Position numbers and translations under genes: made by a program. Shown here piece by piece: positions 21,986 to 32,935 of a stretch of 64,000 bases of DNA. The notes under the pieces were generated by a model. That model saw only the letters and a program-made list of their open reading frames with translations. It was not told the DNA's origin and did not search any database. The stretch comes from Diphasiastrum complanatum (taxonomy: Eukaryota > Streptophyta > Lycopodiopsida > Lycopodiales > Lycopodiaceae), in NCBI GenBank assembly GCA_029204225.1, contig MU831827.1, positions 1-64,000 on the forward strand. Reading direction: 5' to 3'. Every line of letters begins with the position of its first letter. The stretch's first letter is position 1.

Positions 21986-22209
21986 TGACTCATTGTTTGG
22001 GGGAGCCAGTGATTGGTATTACCGTTTGGAACATACTCCATAGTGAGTATGGGTGCCTTTATTACTAAATTCCTAGGAAAATTTCAAGTACCGAAATCTA
22101 GAGACCATATGATCTATGCTCTTACGGGTTGTAGACAGTAAGAGTGGGAGACAATGTCTCTCTACAATTGGAGAACTAAGGAATTGGTGAGACAATTTGG
22201 AACCAATGT
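21986..22209. other. Unassigned short spacer
   Basis: It lies between the non-LTR 3' tail and the right copy of the long direct repeat. No match to other parts of the window or coding frame was recognised. Confidence 0.3.
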
Positions 22210-23681
22210 GAAGAATAACTAGCCCTCCATCGCTGATTAGACACCATTTGAAAACTCTGTGGATCATTGGTTTGCTTGAACTTTTCCCTAGTTCTGCCTA
22301 CTCCCTGCCTGCCTGTGGCTCCTTCTCTTTGCTATCCTGTCCACGCCCTCTGCCTTCCCCATTTGTGCCCATCCTACAACCTGATAAGCAGCTCTCCTCA
22401 CTGCCTGCGGCTGCTTGCCTGATCCGCTACCTCCTGTTTGATCCGCACCCTGCCTGGAGACCTCTGCCCCGTTCTGTCCCGTTCTACAGCCTAGCCCGCT
22501 GGTTGATCCAATCCAGTCCTGTGGCTCGCTGACCTGGCTCCCTCTTCTATCCTACGGCTCTCTTCCTAAACCTATCTACGCTCTAAATAACTCTGTCTCG
22601 CGACCTCTTCCCTGCCCCGCTCTCGCTCATCAGCGGCCAACTGTGTCCAATCTACATAGTTCTGCCTGACCCATTTGCAGCCTGTGGGTTTGAACATCTG
22701 CAGCCATGTCTAGCTCATTTTCTACCTGAGTGCGACCATTGTGCTCGCTCTTTACCTCCTCCTATGGTGGCCCGCTCCCTGTCCGCTCCTTACCTCCCTA
22801 CGTACCTTTCGTCTTTGCTGGCCCTCGCTTGCTTGCTCGCTGCCCTACTGTGGCCCGCTTCCTTTGCCATTACTTATCTGTGGCCAATCTGGATTACTGC
22901 TCATTAAACCCATTTGCTTGCCAACTGAGAATTGTTTGACACCAAAGTGAAAGTGATTGAGATTTGTGCTTGAGAGTCCTAAACAAAGGCCTGCCAATCT
23001 GTCTTCAAGAAGCCTTTGGGATATCAAAGAGTTGGATAAGGTGTTTAATTGCTTGTTGGTGTGCAAAAAGACTTTAGGCCTTGTGTATCAACCTGCTCCA
23101 AAGCCCTTGATAAAAGAAAAACACTTTGTAACTTATAAGAATTATACTGCTGTCTGCGGGTCTGTCCATTTTGTGCACCACTTGTTGGCCACGCCCTCCC
23201 TCTACCTGCGAGTTACCCTGTGTATTTTGTTCAGATTTGAAAATTAGCCTGCACATAGGGGGTTTTAGTGTTAATATGACGAATCTATGTGATCGTACGT
23301 GCCTTTATTTTGTGTTGACATTCGTTAATTGTCTCGCCAAATAATTAACACTTGAAGACTTTATTTATGAATACACATTAAAACAAAGTGTTGTTTGTGA
23401 ACTATAAGATCACGCTGCTTTGACTGAACAACTGCAGTGCTATCTAATAGTTGAATAAGAACGAACTTTGTAAACACTTACTCCGGTTATTAAGAATTTT
23501 TAATAAACAAGGTATAAGCCGATTGATTCTAAGAAACCCTAGCAGCCATTGCCCAACCCATACGACCTTGACTGACCGGAAGTGATGCTACCCCCCACCA
23601 CCGTGAAAGAGTTGCGATATTTTCTAGGAAGAGCGGGGTATTATAGGAAGTTTCTTAACAACTACGCTTTACTAGTGAGAC
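22210..23681 (+). repeat. Long direct repeat, right copy
   Basis: Direct counterpart of 7917-9353. It ends precisely at 23681, where the Gypsy-1 3' LTR begins (TGTTGCGCC); the left copy continues through the same site into more RT sequence. The last about 190 bp repeat the Gypsy RT fragment (TTVKELRYFLGRAGYYRKFL). Confidence 0.8.
23490..23681 (+). pseudogene. Gypsy RT fragment, right copy
   Basis: Same RT-to-RNase H linker as at 9158-9430, slightly better preserved (LGRAGYYRKF rather than LRRAGYYRKF), with an upstream stop. It is cut by the Gypsy-1 LTR. Confidence 0.75.
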
Positions 23682-24571
23682 TGTTGCGCCGGCGCCTCAA
23701 AGGGCGTTGGGACTTGAGCGGTTTCCCCAACACGCGCTTAAGTCTAACATTCATCCATCATGTACTTATGTAAAAGCCAACTCAGAAACGTAACAAGCTT
23801 AACCATTCAGACTTAACAAAACTGGAATCCCAACCAACCCGAAAGCCAACTCAGAATCCGTCCCCAAAAGGTAACCAAAGGCAAAGACAAGCCACACATG
23901 AAACCCAAGGCATAGTGGTCGCCAAACTGACCAATTGGCATAGCGGCAAGCCCCATGTCGATGACAGGGACCCTTAGGCGCCAGCGACGCAAAAAGGTTG
24001 TAGTAAGGGTCCTTCCACTTGGACCAGTCCCGGAGGCGAAACCGAAATGGTAATCATCCCCAAGGATTAACTTTATTAGATTTGGAAGAGGTTACATTCA
24101 TACATAGACTGACCGGTCTCGGGGCCACCAACACGTGCTGGGCATTGTGCCTGGCTCGTGCTGGTAGAGGGAGCTGAGACCTGGCGACTGGATTCCTGGC
24201 GCTGGTTGAGCTGCCCAAGTTTCTGTCTGCCGGACTCCCCCTATAGTTCTGCTGTGATTCGGCGCACCCCCTCTGTTCCCTTCTTGGGACTTAGTTTTTA
24301 TTTTGCTGATTAAGCCTGGCAAGCCTGGCAGAATCACTCTGGCTCCCAGACATGGGTCCCGGGAGCCATTCCGGTGGCAGAATCAACTTGCTTCCTGACT
24401 AGGCCATGACTCGAGCTCCAGAGCTAGCTCATGACTTGTGACTACTTGACTGGCTCACCACAGGTCGGAGGCTCAGTCCTTGACGGTCTAACTTGCTCTG
24501 GGACCTTAGGGAGCGTCACCCCTTAGAGTCTTACAGGGCACGCTGGGTGCACCTGAGTCAGCTTTACAACA
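23682..24571 (-). repeat. Gypsy-1 3' LTR
   Basis: The plus strand begins TGTTGCGCC and ends TTTACAACA (5-bp inverted termini TGTTG/CAACA). It is followed by a polypurine tract complement (TCCTCCCCTCG, 24572-24582). The left edge is confirmed by the uninterrupted repeat copy at 9353. It shares blocks with the LTR at 19853-21070. Confidence 0.75.
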
Positions 24572-24582
24572 TCCTCCCCTCG
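24572..24582 (-). other. Gypsy-1 polypurine tract
   Basis: On the minus strand CGAGGGGAGGA directly precedes the 3' LTR. Confidence 0.75.
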
Positions 24583-24811
24583 TTTGAAAAAGCTGATGTC
24601 CTCATCAGGGCTAAACTAGACCTAGGACATATGGCACGGGCTTAATTCACCGGCCTTAACAACTTTGAATTAAAAATACATTGGCAGTAGCACAGGAAAA
24701 GTGTAGATAAAGTTCACTTACGTAAAACCTGTGTAAAGCTGCAAGTGATTTATTGACAAACTTAAGAAAGATACCTGGAAGTTCCTTGAACTTCAGAATG
24801 GCCATGAATGT

Positions 24812-26385
24812 TTATGTAGGAGGCATGCCGCCAGGTAGTGCTGTGTGTGCCGATCTGGGAAAACGGCTATTGCGTTGGTTCTTCTGCAGATAATCTGCGA
24901 GTACTTTAGGGGCTCCCTCCTTAAGTTTGTCTTCGTACTCCCAAGAAGCCTCAATAAGTGGAGCCCGTAGCCACTTCACTAGATATTCACGTTGAACACC
25001 AATTCGCTTTCTATGTGTCAATATTTGTTCTGGTACAAGCTGCCTCTTTGTATCATCAAGTGTCATTGGTGGGTGACGGAGTTCGTGTTGCCGATCAAAT
25101 TGCTCATCTGGTTTGTACCGTTTGAGTAATGAGATATGAAACACATTGTGTATATCCAAGTTGGACGGTAGCGCCAATCGGTAAGCCACTGGGTTGATCT
25201 TCTTGGTGACATAATATGGTCCCGCATAAGGTCGAACGAACTTATGAGAAAGACCTTTTGGTAACGCAATGTTCTTTGTGTTCAGCCATACTTGATCACC
25301 TTCCTCAAATTCCAGTTCTCGTTGATGTGGGTTTACGTCAGCTGCCATACTCCTTTGTGACTGCTCTAAAAATGACTTCACCTTTGTCAGCTTTGTGTGC
25401 CACTCATTGATGAATTCCTCTACAATAGGTACTAGTGTTTCCTGCACGCCTGTAAGAAAAGAACTTGGAACAATCAGTAGCCGACCATTGCTTATCTCGA
25501 AGGGTGCCCTTCCAGTAGATCTGTTCACTTGGTTGTTATGTGCAAACTCGAGAATATCCAAGTAGTTGACCCAATCGGATTGGTCCCAAGCGACATAATT
25601 TCGTAAATATTGTTCAATCTGTCGATTGACTCGTTCCGTTTGCCCATCTGTCTGAGGGTGATATGCAGTGCTGAAATTCAGTCCAGTTTCCACGAGGCGA
25701 AATAGACAAGTCCAGAACTTTCCTACGAACTTGGTGTCTCGGTCAGAAATAATCGTTCTAGGCAGGCCGTGGTATTTGAAGACACATTTGAAAAATAAGC
25801 TTGCCACTTCTTCAGCTGTCACTGAACTTTTAGTTGGTACTAGATGAACTTGCTTTGAAAAGCGGTCAACCACCACATAAATTGAGTCGAAGCCTTGGCA
25901 CCGTGGTAGTTGAACAATAAAATCCATGCTCACCGAATCCCATGGGTATGCTGGTACCGGTAATGGTTGGAATAGTCCTGCTGGAACTAGCGGTTCCACC
26001 TTCACTTGTTGACATGTCGGGCATGTTTGCACATAGGATTCAACATCTGCCCACATACCTGGCCAATAGAAGCCTCTTTTGAGAAGTTCATACATGCGAT
26101 TCACCCCTGGATGTCCAGCGGCTAGTACGTCATGATGTTCTCGCAAGACTTTCTTCCTCAGGTTGATGTTGTCTGGGACATATACTCTGCGTTGTTTATA
26201 AACAACCATTTGATCTTTCCAAGTGAAATGTTTATGAGGCTTTCCCAGCTGCAATTCGATCATTAAGTCCTTCGCCAACGCATCTGCACCATAATTCTCC
26301 CTGATTTCTTGGAGTAGGTCAGTCACCTGAGTTGTCATTGTTGCCATCAAGTGTTCCTGTCTACTTAGTGCATCCGCCACCACAT
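24812..26385 (-). pseudogene. Gypsy-1 pol 3' half: integrase with chromodomain
   Basis: An open minus-strand frame (523 aa from the first Met) begins inside the end of RNase H (NVVADALSR). The integrase zinc-binding HHCC module follows (REHHDVLAAGHPG...CPTCQQVK), then the DDE core with SMDFIVQLP, ISDRDTKF and AYHPQTDGQTERVNR. A C-terminal chromodomain-like segment (REYLVKWLRAPLIEASWEYED) ends the protein. RT after RNase H before integrase and the chromodomain place it in the chromovirus branch of Ty3/Gypsy; the chromodomain is thought to steer integration by reading chromatin marks. The 5' part (gag, protease, RT, most of RNase H) is missing, cut at 26385 by the Copia-2 LTR. No internal stop is visible, so it died by truncation rather than slow decay. 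Confidence 0.9.
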
Positions 26386-27031
26386 TGCAGATCCTAAGTG
26401 GATCTAAACTCCAAGATCATTGGCTTGAATGCTTGCACTCCAAACTACATAAGCTAGGAATTGGCAACACATTCTATGCTACCTAGAATGCAAAGAACTT
26501 GATCAAAAAGCATTTATCACAAATGGAAACTTCCATAAACATCAAGTGCGGCCCAAAATAGCATTATACAGTCCATAATACATCAGCCTACCACTTTTGG
26601 AAAGCACCTAAGATCATACACAATAGCTTGAAGACAATACACACAACAATGCTCTCAATGGAGGAAGAAACAATGACAATGATCTATTGATCTCAATGAA
26701 GCATACAAAAGGTTTCTCCAACCTGTTCTCCACGACTTCCCTACTATTTATGGATGAGGAAGATGACTCTCTCTCCTCTCTCTAGAAGGTACTTGACCCT
26801 AGATATTCCCTATATAGGAAAAATAGCTAAAAATGGCTTATATGACCAAAATACATCAAAATGGTCTCATTTTGAAGGGTATGAAGTTTGACACTTCATC
26901 ATACTGAAAAAATACAGTAAATAAAAACATTGTGGCCTGGTTCACACGTGTGAAACTCCAGAACCAAAACTATTTACAATTTTAGCCAATTTAGGCCTCA
27001 AACTAGCTAGGAAATGTTGACAATTTTCACA
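26386..27031 (-). repeat. Copia-2 3' LTR
   Basis: The plus strand begins TGCAGATCC directly after the Gypsy-1 sequence and ends TTTTCACA. It contains CTATATAGG near 26811 and the TTCACACGTGTGAA palindrome at 26941-26954. Purines complementary to CTCCCTCTT (27032-27040) form the polypurine tract. Confidence 0.75.
26941..26954. promoter_or_regulatory. CACACGTGTG palindrome in Copia-2 LTR
   Basis: The same 14-bp palindrome as in Copia-1 LTRs, although the surrounding LTR sequences are otherwise dissimilar. Confidence 0.45.
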
Positions 27032-30000
27032 CTCCCTCTTCAACATTGGATGCTAGTTTCAACATAGTCTTTGAGCACATTCCAAGATTAGATCTATGCA
27101 TTAAATATAGGTCCTTTCCCAATGGTTTGGTGAAGATATCAGCCACACACTCCTTTGAAGAGACATGTTGAAGCTCCACCTCTTTGGCAATGACTTGATC
27201 TCTCACAAAATGGTGAGCAATCTCAATGTGCTTGCTCCTTGCATGAAAAACAGGATTGCTTGCCAAGCTTTGGGCTGAAAGGTTATCACAAAGTATGATT
27301 GGAGTCTTCTCTGGTTCCAGCAAGTGAAGATCCAATAACATCCTCTTGATCCAAAGAATCTCCTTGGTGCATGTTGTTAATGCCTTGTACTCGGCTTCGG
27401 TGGAAGATAGAGAGATAGTTGGTTGCTTCTTTGATAGCCATGAGACCACTCCATCTCCAAGATAGATTGCAAAGGCACTTGTTGACTTCCTATCCATTTG
27501 ATCACCTGCAAAATCTGAATCTGAAAATCCACAAAGGTTAGGTGTAGTACCTCCATACAAGATGCCAAAATCTCTAGATCCCGAGATGTATCTAAGTACT
27601 CTCTTTCCTAGCTTCCAATGAGCCTCACTAGGATCTTGCATAAATTGACTTAGTTTACCAACCACAAAGCTTAGATCAGGTCTTGTGATGGTTAACCATA
27701 TAAGAGATCCTATTAGCTTTCTATAGAGAGTAATGTCCTTGAAGGATCTTTCATTACTTCTTGTAGTTAGCTTTACATTTGATTCCATAGGAGTAGAAAC
27801 AACTTTACAATCTTCCATATGAAACCTTTTTAGAATAGAGTTAACATACTTTTCTTGACATATGAATGTAGATTTAGAAGTTCTAATAATCTCTATTCCT
27901 AAGATATAATGAAGTTTACCAAGATCTTGAATTTCAAACTCTCTTTTGAGTGCCATATTGATTTCATCTATATCTAGATTGTTACCACCACTTAAGATAA
28001 TGTCATCAACATAGATCAAAAGTAAAGTGATATCATTTTCATTCAATCTAAAGTAGAGAGAATGATCATACTCACTCATAACAAAGTTTTGAGAAAGTAA
28101 GAAGGAATTGAGCTTAGCATACCAACTCCTTGGTGCTTGCTTTAGCCCATACAAACTCTTTTGGAGATAGCACACATGATTAGGCTCATCATGTGAAACA
28201 TAGCCCTCGGGTTGCTCCATGTAAATATCTTCTTCAAGATCACCATTCAAGAAGGCATTAGTAACATCCATTTGCCACATATCCCAATCATAAAGAGTTG
28301 CAAGAGAGATTAGGATTCGAATAGTTACCATCTTTGCCACGGGTGCAAAGGTCTCATCATAGTCAATACCATATTCTTGAGCATACCCCTTTGCCACCAA
28401 CCTTGCCTTGTACTTGTTGATTGATCCATCTTGATTTGTCTTGATCTTGAAGATCCACTTACAACCAATTGCCTTCTTGTCCTTTGGAAGCTTTACCAAC
28501 CTCCATGTGTTGCTTTTGATGAGTGCTTGATGCTCATGATCCATGGCTTGGATCCATTCCTTCTTTTGAATTGCTTCATTTACACAAGTTGGTTCATCAA
28601 AAGAGGTAAGAAAAGCAAAGTTAGAGTTGTCCACCACTTGCTTTCCTTTTTCATCATAGGTTAGCCTTGATGGCTTAGCCCTTTGCCTTTGAGTCTTCCT
28701 TGAAGTTTGCTTTGGAGTGGCATCTCCATCTTCATCCAAGACATCTTGCACATCATGATGATTAGTAGGCACATCAACATCAACATCAACAACATTGGAA
28801 ACATTCTCTTCATGAAAGATGACATCCCTACTTATGACAACTTTCTTTGTAGAAGGAATGTACACTTTGTAAGCCTTGCTTACTTCACTATAGCCAACAA
28901 ACACACCCTTCTTTGATGAAAGATCTTCTTTAGTTCTATCATCAAGTGTGATATTGACAAAACATGTACATCCAAAGATCCTACAATGCTTGACACTCGG
29001 CCTTCTACCATAAAGAACCTCATGAGGAGTTTTACCATCCAAGGAAGCACTTGTCCATCTATTACATAGATAGTTAGCACATGCTAAAGCTTCCCCCCAA
29101 AAAGACTTAGCAAGATTAGCATGTAGTCTCATTGCCTTGGCACATTCACAAAGGGTTCTATTCTTCCTCTCGGCCACTCCATTCTGTTGTGGAGTCCTAG
29201 GACTAGACATCTCCCTCTTAATCCCATGTGCTATACAAAAGTCTTTGAACCTATTTGAGGTGTATTCCCCTCCATTATCAGATCTTAAGCATTTGATCTT
29301 TGTATTGAATTGGTTTTCCATTTCATTCTTGAACTTGACAAATGCAGCAAACACTTCATCCTTACTTTTAAGAAGATAGATCCAAGTATACCTACTAAAG
29401 TCATCAATGAAAGTTGCATACATCTTTGCCCCACCATTGCTAGTTGTACTAGAAGAATGAATATCAGAATGCACAAGTTGAAAAGCTTCTTTAGATCTAG
29501 AAGTAGATCTAGAATAAGCAAGTCTATGAGATTTGGACAAGGCACAATGTTCACAAACACTATTGTTTGCAACAAGACTTTTAGGGAGACCAAGAACAAG
29601 CTCTTTCTTTGCCATTACCTCCAAAGATTTGAAGTTGGGATGGCCCAACCTCTTGTGCCAAACTTCTTGGTTTGTCAATTGCTCCCTAGCCATACATCCT
29701 TCATGATTAGAGATCACACATGCATCAAGCTTGAAAAGTTTACCATGCCTCCTACCTTGAGCAATCAAGGATCCACATTTACTTATCAAACATGCATCTC
29801 CAATGAACTCCACATCAAGTCCTTTGTCAATCATTTGACTTACACTAAGCAAATTCTTAGTGATTGAAGGAATGTACAAAACATTTTCAAGATTTGCTTT
29901 CCTATTTGTTGAAAGGGAAATAGGAATAGTGCCTATGCCTTTGATGTCACATTGACCATCATTTGCAGTGTAGATGATGTTACCTTCTCCCTCATAAGAC

Positions 30001-30980
30001 AATAAGGATGTAAAGTATTCCTTATGTCTTGTCATGTGAGATGAGGCTCCACTATCAATCCACCAAGGATCATTATCATCTATGTTGGCTAACAAACTTG
30101 AAGTCATAACAAGTGATTCACATGTGTTATGTTCTTCCTCATCTATTGTAAGATTTCCTTGCCTCTCTCCTTGCTCTCTTTTCTTCTTATAACATTCATT
30201 TGCAAAATGACCTTTTATCCCACAATAAAAGCACTTGAACTTTGACTTATTGTTCTTAGTAGAAGAGGAAGAGGAAGAGTGATCATCATGATCAAAGTTA
30301 CCACCTTTGGACCATTTCCCTTTGCTTTTACCTTTGCCCTTGAATTTGCCTTTTGTGAAGAAAGCCTCTTCACCTCCACCTTGCAAGGATGCACCATCAA
30401 GCTTTGATTGCAACCTATGTTCTTCAGCCAATAAGATTTCTTGCAAGTCAACCACACTTGGCAAGACTCTTTGAATGGCAAAACTTTGCACAAGGTTAGC
30501 ATGTTCATTTAGAAAACCATTCAACATAACTTGGACTATTTCACCATCTTTTATGTTCTCATCAATGCATGCTAAATCATCACTTAGGGACTTAACTCTC
30601 AAGATAAATGCATGAGCACTTTCACCCTCTCTTTGCCTACTAGAAAATATTTGTCTCCTTAGGGTCAATACCCTAGATGTGGACTTTGATTCAAAGAGCT
30701 TCTTTAAGGCATTCCATGCCTCACTTGCACTTTGACACTTTCCAACTTCCTTGAGAAGTTCATTTGTAGCATTCATTTTAATGATATGAAGAGCCCTTTT
30801 GGCCTTCTTATCAAACCTTTGTTGCTCTTGAAGTGTGAGAGGTCTCTCTTCAATTTCTGCAACTATGTCCATGAGTTCATTCAACTCAAGTAAGGACTCC
30901 ATCCTCACTTTCCAAGTAGAGTAGTTTGATGAACTCAACCTTTCACTAGACTCTAGCATGATCCCACCATTGGAAGCCAT
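27027..30980 (-). CDS. Copia-2 gag-pol polyprotein (1317 aa, open)
   Basis: An uninterrupted frame runs through gag (NYSTWKVRMESLL near the N-terminus), the zinc knuckle CFYCGIKGHFANEC (about residue 250), protease WWIDSGASSHMT (about 306), integrase VWHKRLGHPNF, DDFSRYTW, LRSDNGGEY and QQNGVAERKNRTL, reverse transcriptase QMDVTNAFLNGD with YVDD (about 990), and RNase H SDSDFAGD / SSTEAEYKAL / NLSAQSLASNP. Length and order equal Copia-1. Its stop codon TGA overlaps the first bases of the 3' LTR (27027-27029), so the polypurine tract is itself translated. The start is the first ATG, aligned with Copia-1. All main catalytic residues are present, but without a 5' LTR promoter transcription would need an outside promoter. 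It could act only as a source of protein or through recombination. Confidence 0.93.
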   Translation of the reverse strand: MASNGGIMLESSERLSSSNYSTWKVRMESLLELNELMDIVAEIEERPLTLQEQQRFDKKAKRALHIIKMNATNELLKEVGKCQSASEAWNALKKLFESKSTSRVLTLRRQIFSSRQREGESAHAFILRVKSLSDDLACIDENIKDGEIVQVMLNGFLNEHANLVQSFAIQRVLPSVVDLQEILLAEEHRLQSKLDGASLQGGGEEAFFTKGKFKGKGKSKGKWSKGGNFDHDDHSSSSSSTKNNKSKFKCFYCGIKGHFANECYKKKREQGERQGNLTIDEEEHNTCESLVMTSSLLANIDDNDPWWIDSGASSHMTRHKEYFTSLLSYEGEGNIIYTANDGQCDIKGIGTIPISLSTNRKANLENVLYIPSITKNLLSVSQMIDKGLDVEFIGDACLISKCGSLIAQGRRHGKLFKLDACVISNHEGCMAREQLTNQEVWHKRLGHPNFKSLEVMAKKELVLGLPKSLVANNSVCEHCALSKSHRLAYSRSTSRSKEAFQLVHSDIHSSSTTSNGGAKMYATFIDDFSRYTWIYLLKSKDEVFAAFVKFKNEMENQFNTKIKCLRSDNGGEYTSNRFKDFCIAHGIKREMSSPRTPQQNGVAERKNRTLCECAKAMRLHANLAKSFWGEALACANYLCNRWTSASLDGKTPHEVLYGRRPSVKHCRIFGCTCFVNITLDDRTKEDLSSKKGVFVGYSEVSKAYKVYIPSTKKVVISRDVIFHEENVSNVVDVDVDVPTNHHDVQDVLDEDGDATPKQTSRKTQRQRAKPSRLTYDEKGKQVVDNSNFAFLTSFDEPTCVNEAIQKKEWIQAMDHEHQALIKSNTWRLVKLPKDKKAIGCKWIFKIKTNQDGSINKYKARLVAKGYAQEYGIDYDETFAPVAKMVTIRILISLATLYDWDMWQMDVTNAFLNGDLEEDIYMEQPEGYVSHDEPNHVCYLQKSLYGLKQAPRSWYAKLNSFLLSQNFVMSEYDHSLYFRLNENDITLLLIYVDDIILSGGNNLDIDEINMALKREFEIQDLGKLHYILGIEIIRTSKSTFICQEKYVNSILKRFHMEDCKVVSTPMESNVKLTTRSNERSFKDITLYRKLIGSLIWLTITRPDLSFVVGKLSQFMQDPSEAHWKLGKRVLRYISGSRDFGILYGGTTPNLCGFSDSDFAGDQMDRKSTSAFAIYLGDGVVSWLSKKQPTISLSSTEAEYKALTTCTKEILWIKRMLLDLHLLEPEKTPIILCDNLSAQSLASNPVFHARSKHIEIAHHFVRDQVIAKEVELQHVSSKECVADIFTKPLGKDLYLMHRSNLGMCSKTMLKLASNVEEGV

Positions 30981-31189
30981 GATTCTAATGTTTCTTCAAC
31001 TTTTAGGTTCTGTCCTAAAGCACTTAGCACTCACTTTTCTCTCAACAAATGATAGATAAAGAGATCTATGAAGATTTAGGACCCTAAAACACTTCTATCT
31101 TGAACCTAGATGGTTTCCAAGCATAGAAAGGAAGATTGAAACACATGCAACACTTTGCACACACTAAGAATGGATTACAAAATCAAACC

Positions 31190-31650
31190 AACCTGAACAC
31201 ACTCTTGCTTAAGCTCTCAAACTTTCCAGCAAGTGACCAAATCAAGTTATGGTGTGAAGAGTTACTTGCATTCTTAGAAAATACCCAAAACTAGGATGCC
31301 AAGATTACCTAGTAATGAACAAACTTGATCAACATATGATCAACACACTAAGATATTGATTCAACCTGTAAAACCACATGTAAACCACACTTCTAAAAGT
31401 TTATAAACTCCAGCAAGTGATAAATACAAGATTTAGAGGTGAATGAATGAGCACACTTAGTGAATCACAAGACTAGCTTCACTATCTTGTCAAATCTTGG
31501 TGTTTAGATGTAGATCTAAGATCACTTCACATGAGAATGTTCCTCAACCTGTTAAGAACCTGAAAACACACTTGCATAATGGTTAACACCTTCCAGCAAA
31601 TGCTCCAATCAAATTACATAAGGAGAGTTACTTACATGCTCAACAAAGTA
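31190..31650 (-). repeat. Triplicated leader motif of Copia-2
   Basis: Three diverged units of about 180 bp share AACCTG near their start, then TTCCAGCAA-TG and, in the first and third, AGAGTTACTT-CAT. They begin near 31189, 31367 and 31546. They lie upstream of the gag start on the minus strand, where the 5' leader should be. Confidence 0.6.
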
Positions 31651-32045
31651 CACCAAAATTTATGCCAAAATTGATGACAATCTTTACAATATGCTCTTCA
31701 CAATGGAGCTTACAATATGTTCACCCAAAAAAGGGGATCTTTCATCCAAATGGGAGCTTTGCTCAGCCTTTAGGAGAATTACAACTCACTCAAAAGAGCA
31801 TTTGTCATCCACTTAAGGAGAAGTTTCATCCACTTAAGGAGAGTGTTCATCCAAGAATGGAGATTGTCAACAATAGGATTGAAAAGAACATTGTTAGTAT
31901 TGAATATGGACAAGCCTCACAATCACAAATGATTAGGTGTTATGATCTGATCCAAAATAGTTTCTTTTCAGTCTCTGATCTTCAATAGACCTGAAATATG
32001 CTTTTGATCCACAAGTTCAACTCACAAAACAAAGGTTAGTAAGAT
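31650..32045. other. Unassigned spacer
   Basis: AT-rich sequence between the Copia-2 leader and the Copia scrap. A short open frame (31662-31988) has repetitive composition and no recognisable domain. Confidence 0.3.
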
Positions 32046-32146
32046 TTGAAGTTACATACATCAAGGCACCTCCATTACTTGCATGTGAAAAACTATGTAC
32101 ATCAGAATGTATGAGATCCAAGGGAGAGAGAGATCTTGATGAAGCA
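32045..32146 (-). pseudogene. Copia integrase scrap
   Basis: Minus-strand translation gives LDLIHSDVHSF...SNGGALMY, the start of the Copia integrase core. It is close to the fragment at 4390-4480 and directly abuts segment B of the inverted repeat at 32147. Confidence 0.65.
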
Positions 32147-32390
32147 TCGAGTGACTGAACTTGGTCAATCTATGATTTAGAACAATCAATTTTGGCCCCT
32201 GATAGATTGAATCTAGTCCTTGGGCAGGATGATTAGTTTGCTGCTTGGAAGGACACGAGAGAAATAGTTTTATTAAAAGAAGAGATTACAGCAGCAGAGA
32301 CCTAATATAGGAGCATGAGCACTTCAACAGATGGACATTGCAAATGCTCAATTTTTTCTTGTCCCCTATCACCATCTCAAGAAAAACTCA

Positions 32391-32935
32391 TTTTATGCTC
32401 TCAATGATCTTCTAAAATCAAATTCGATTGTGATACAATCAATTATCATGGTGATACTATTAGCATTGCTGGTAGCACCTCTGCACAAGACCACAACCAA
32501 GGATTTCACAAACAAAGATGTTTGATCCATTCCTCAATGCTAGCAGTCATCTAACAACATTTGCCAAATTATTTCCTTTCCATCCACTCAACACAAAATC
32601 CGAAAACACCCCACCACATTCCCCTGCGCTCTTGTCAATTGCTCTCATCTCCATCCATCAACAATCCATTCACAAAAAAAACCCACCCCCAATCCCTCCT
32701 CGGATTCCACCACAGAGATTTCAGATCTCTTCTATCCTTAATCTTCCTTCAACTGGCTTTAACCGCACAGCACACAACCATGTTCCTCGAAATTGGTATC
32801 ATACTTCATGGAAGTAGTAGTATATCTAGTGTCTCTCAGTGTATTACAAAAAAGAAGAAGGAAGATTGCGCCCAACTTAACACATGTTTTTTTATTTTTA
32901 AAAAACGTTCCGACCCAGCACGTTATGACCCAAAA
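32391..32935. other. Right-arm-specific insertion, origin unknown
   Basis: It is absent from the left arm. It is C/A-rich with overlapping open frames (for example 32561-32992) of low-complexity composition. It could be an insertion or captured host sequence; nothing identifies it. Confidence 0.35.

Larger units (their letters stand above)
26386..31650 (-). mobile_element. Copia-2, intact coding region but no visible 5' LTR
   Basis: The minus-strand element has a 3' LTR (27031 to 26386), a polypurine tract, an open polyprotein gene and a leader with internal repeats (about 30981-31650). No counterpart of the LTR and no initiator-Met primer site appear upstream of the gene up to 32140, so the 5' LTR has been lost. 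It sits in the Gypsy-1 RNase H region. Confidence 0.85.

Noticed and set aside
7917-23681. The direct repeat pair as LTRs of a 15-kb element
   Set aside because: No TG..CA ends, no primer site or polypurine tract beside them, and internal RT coding sequence at one end.
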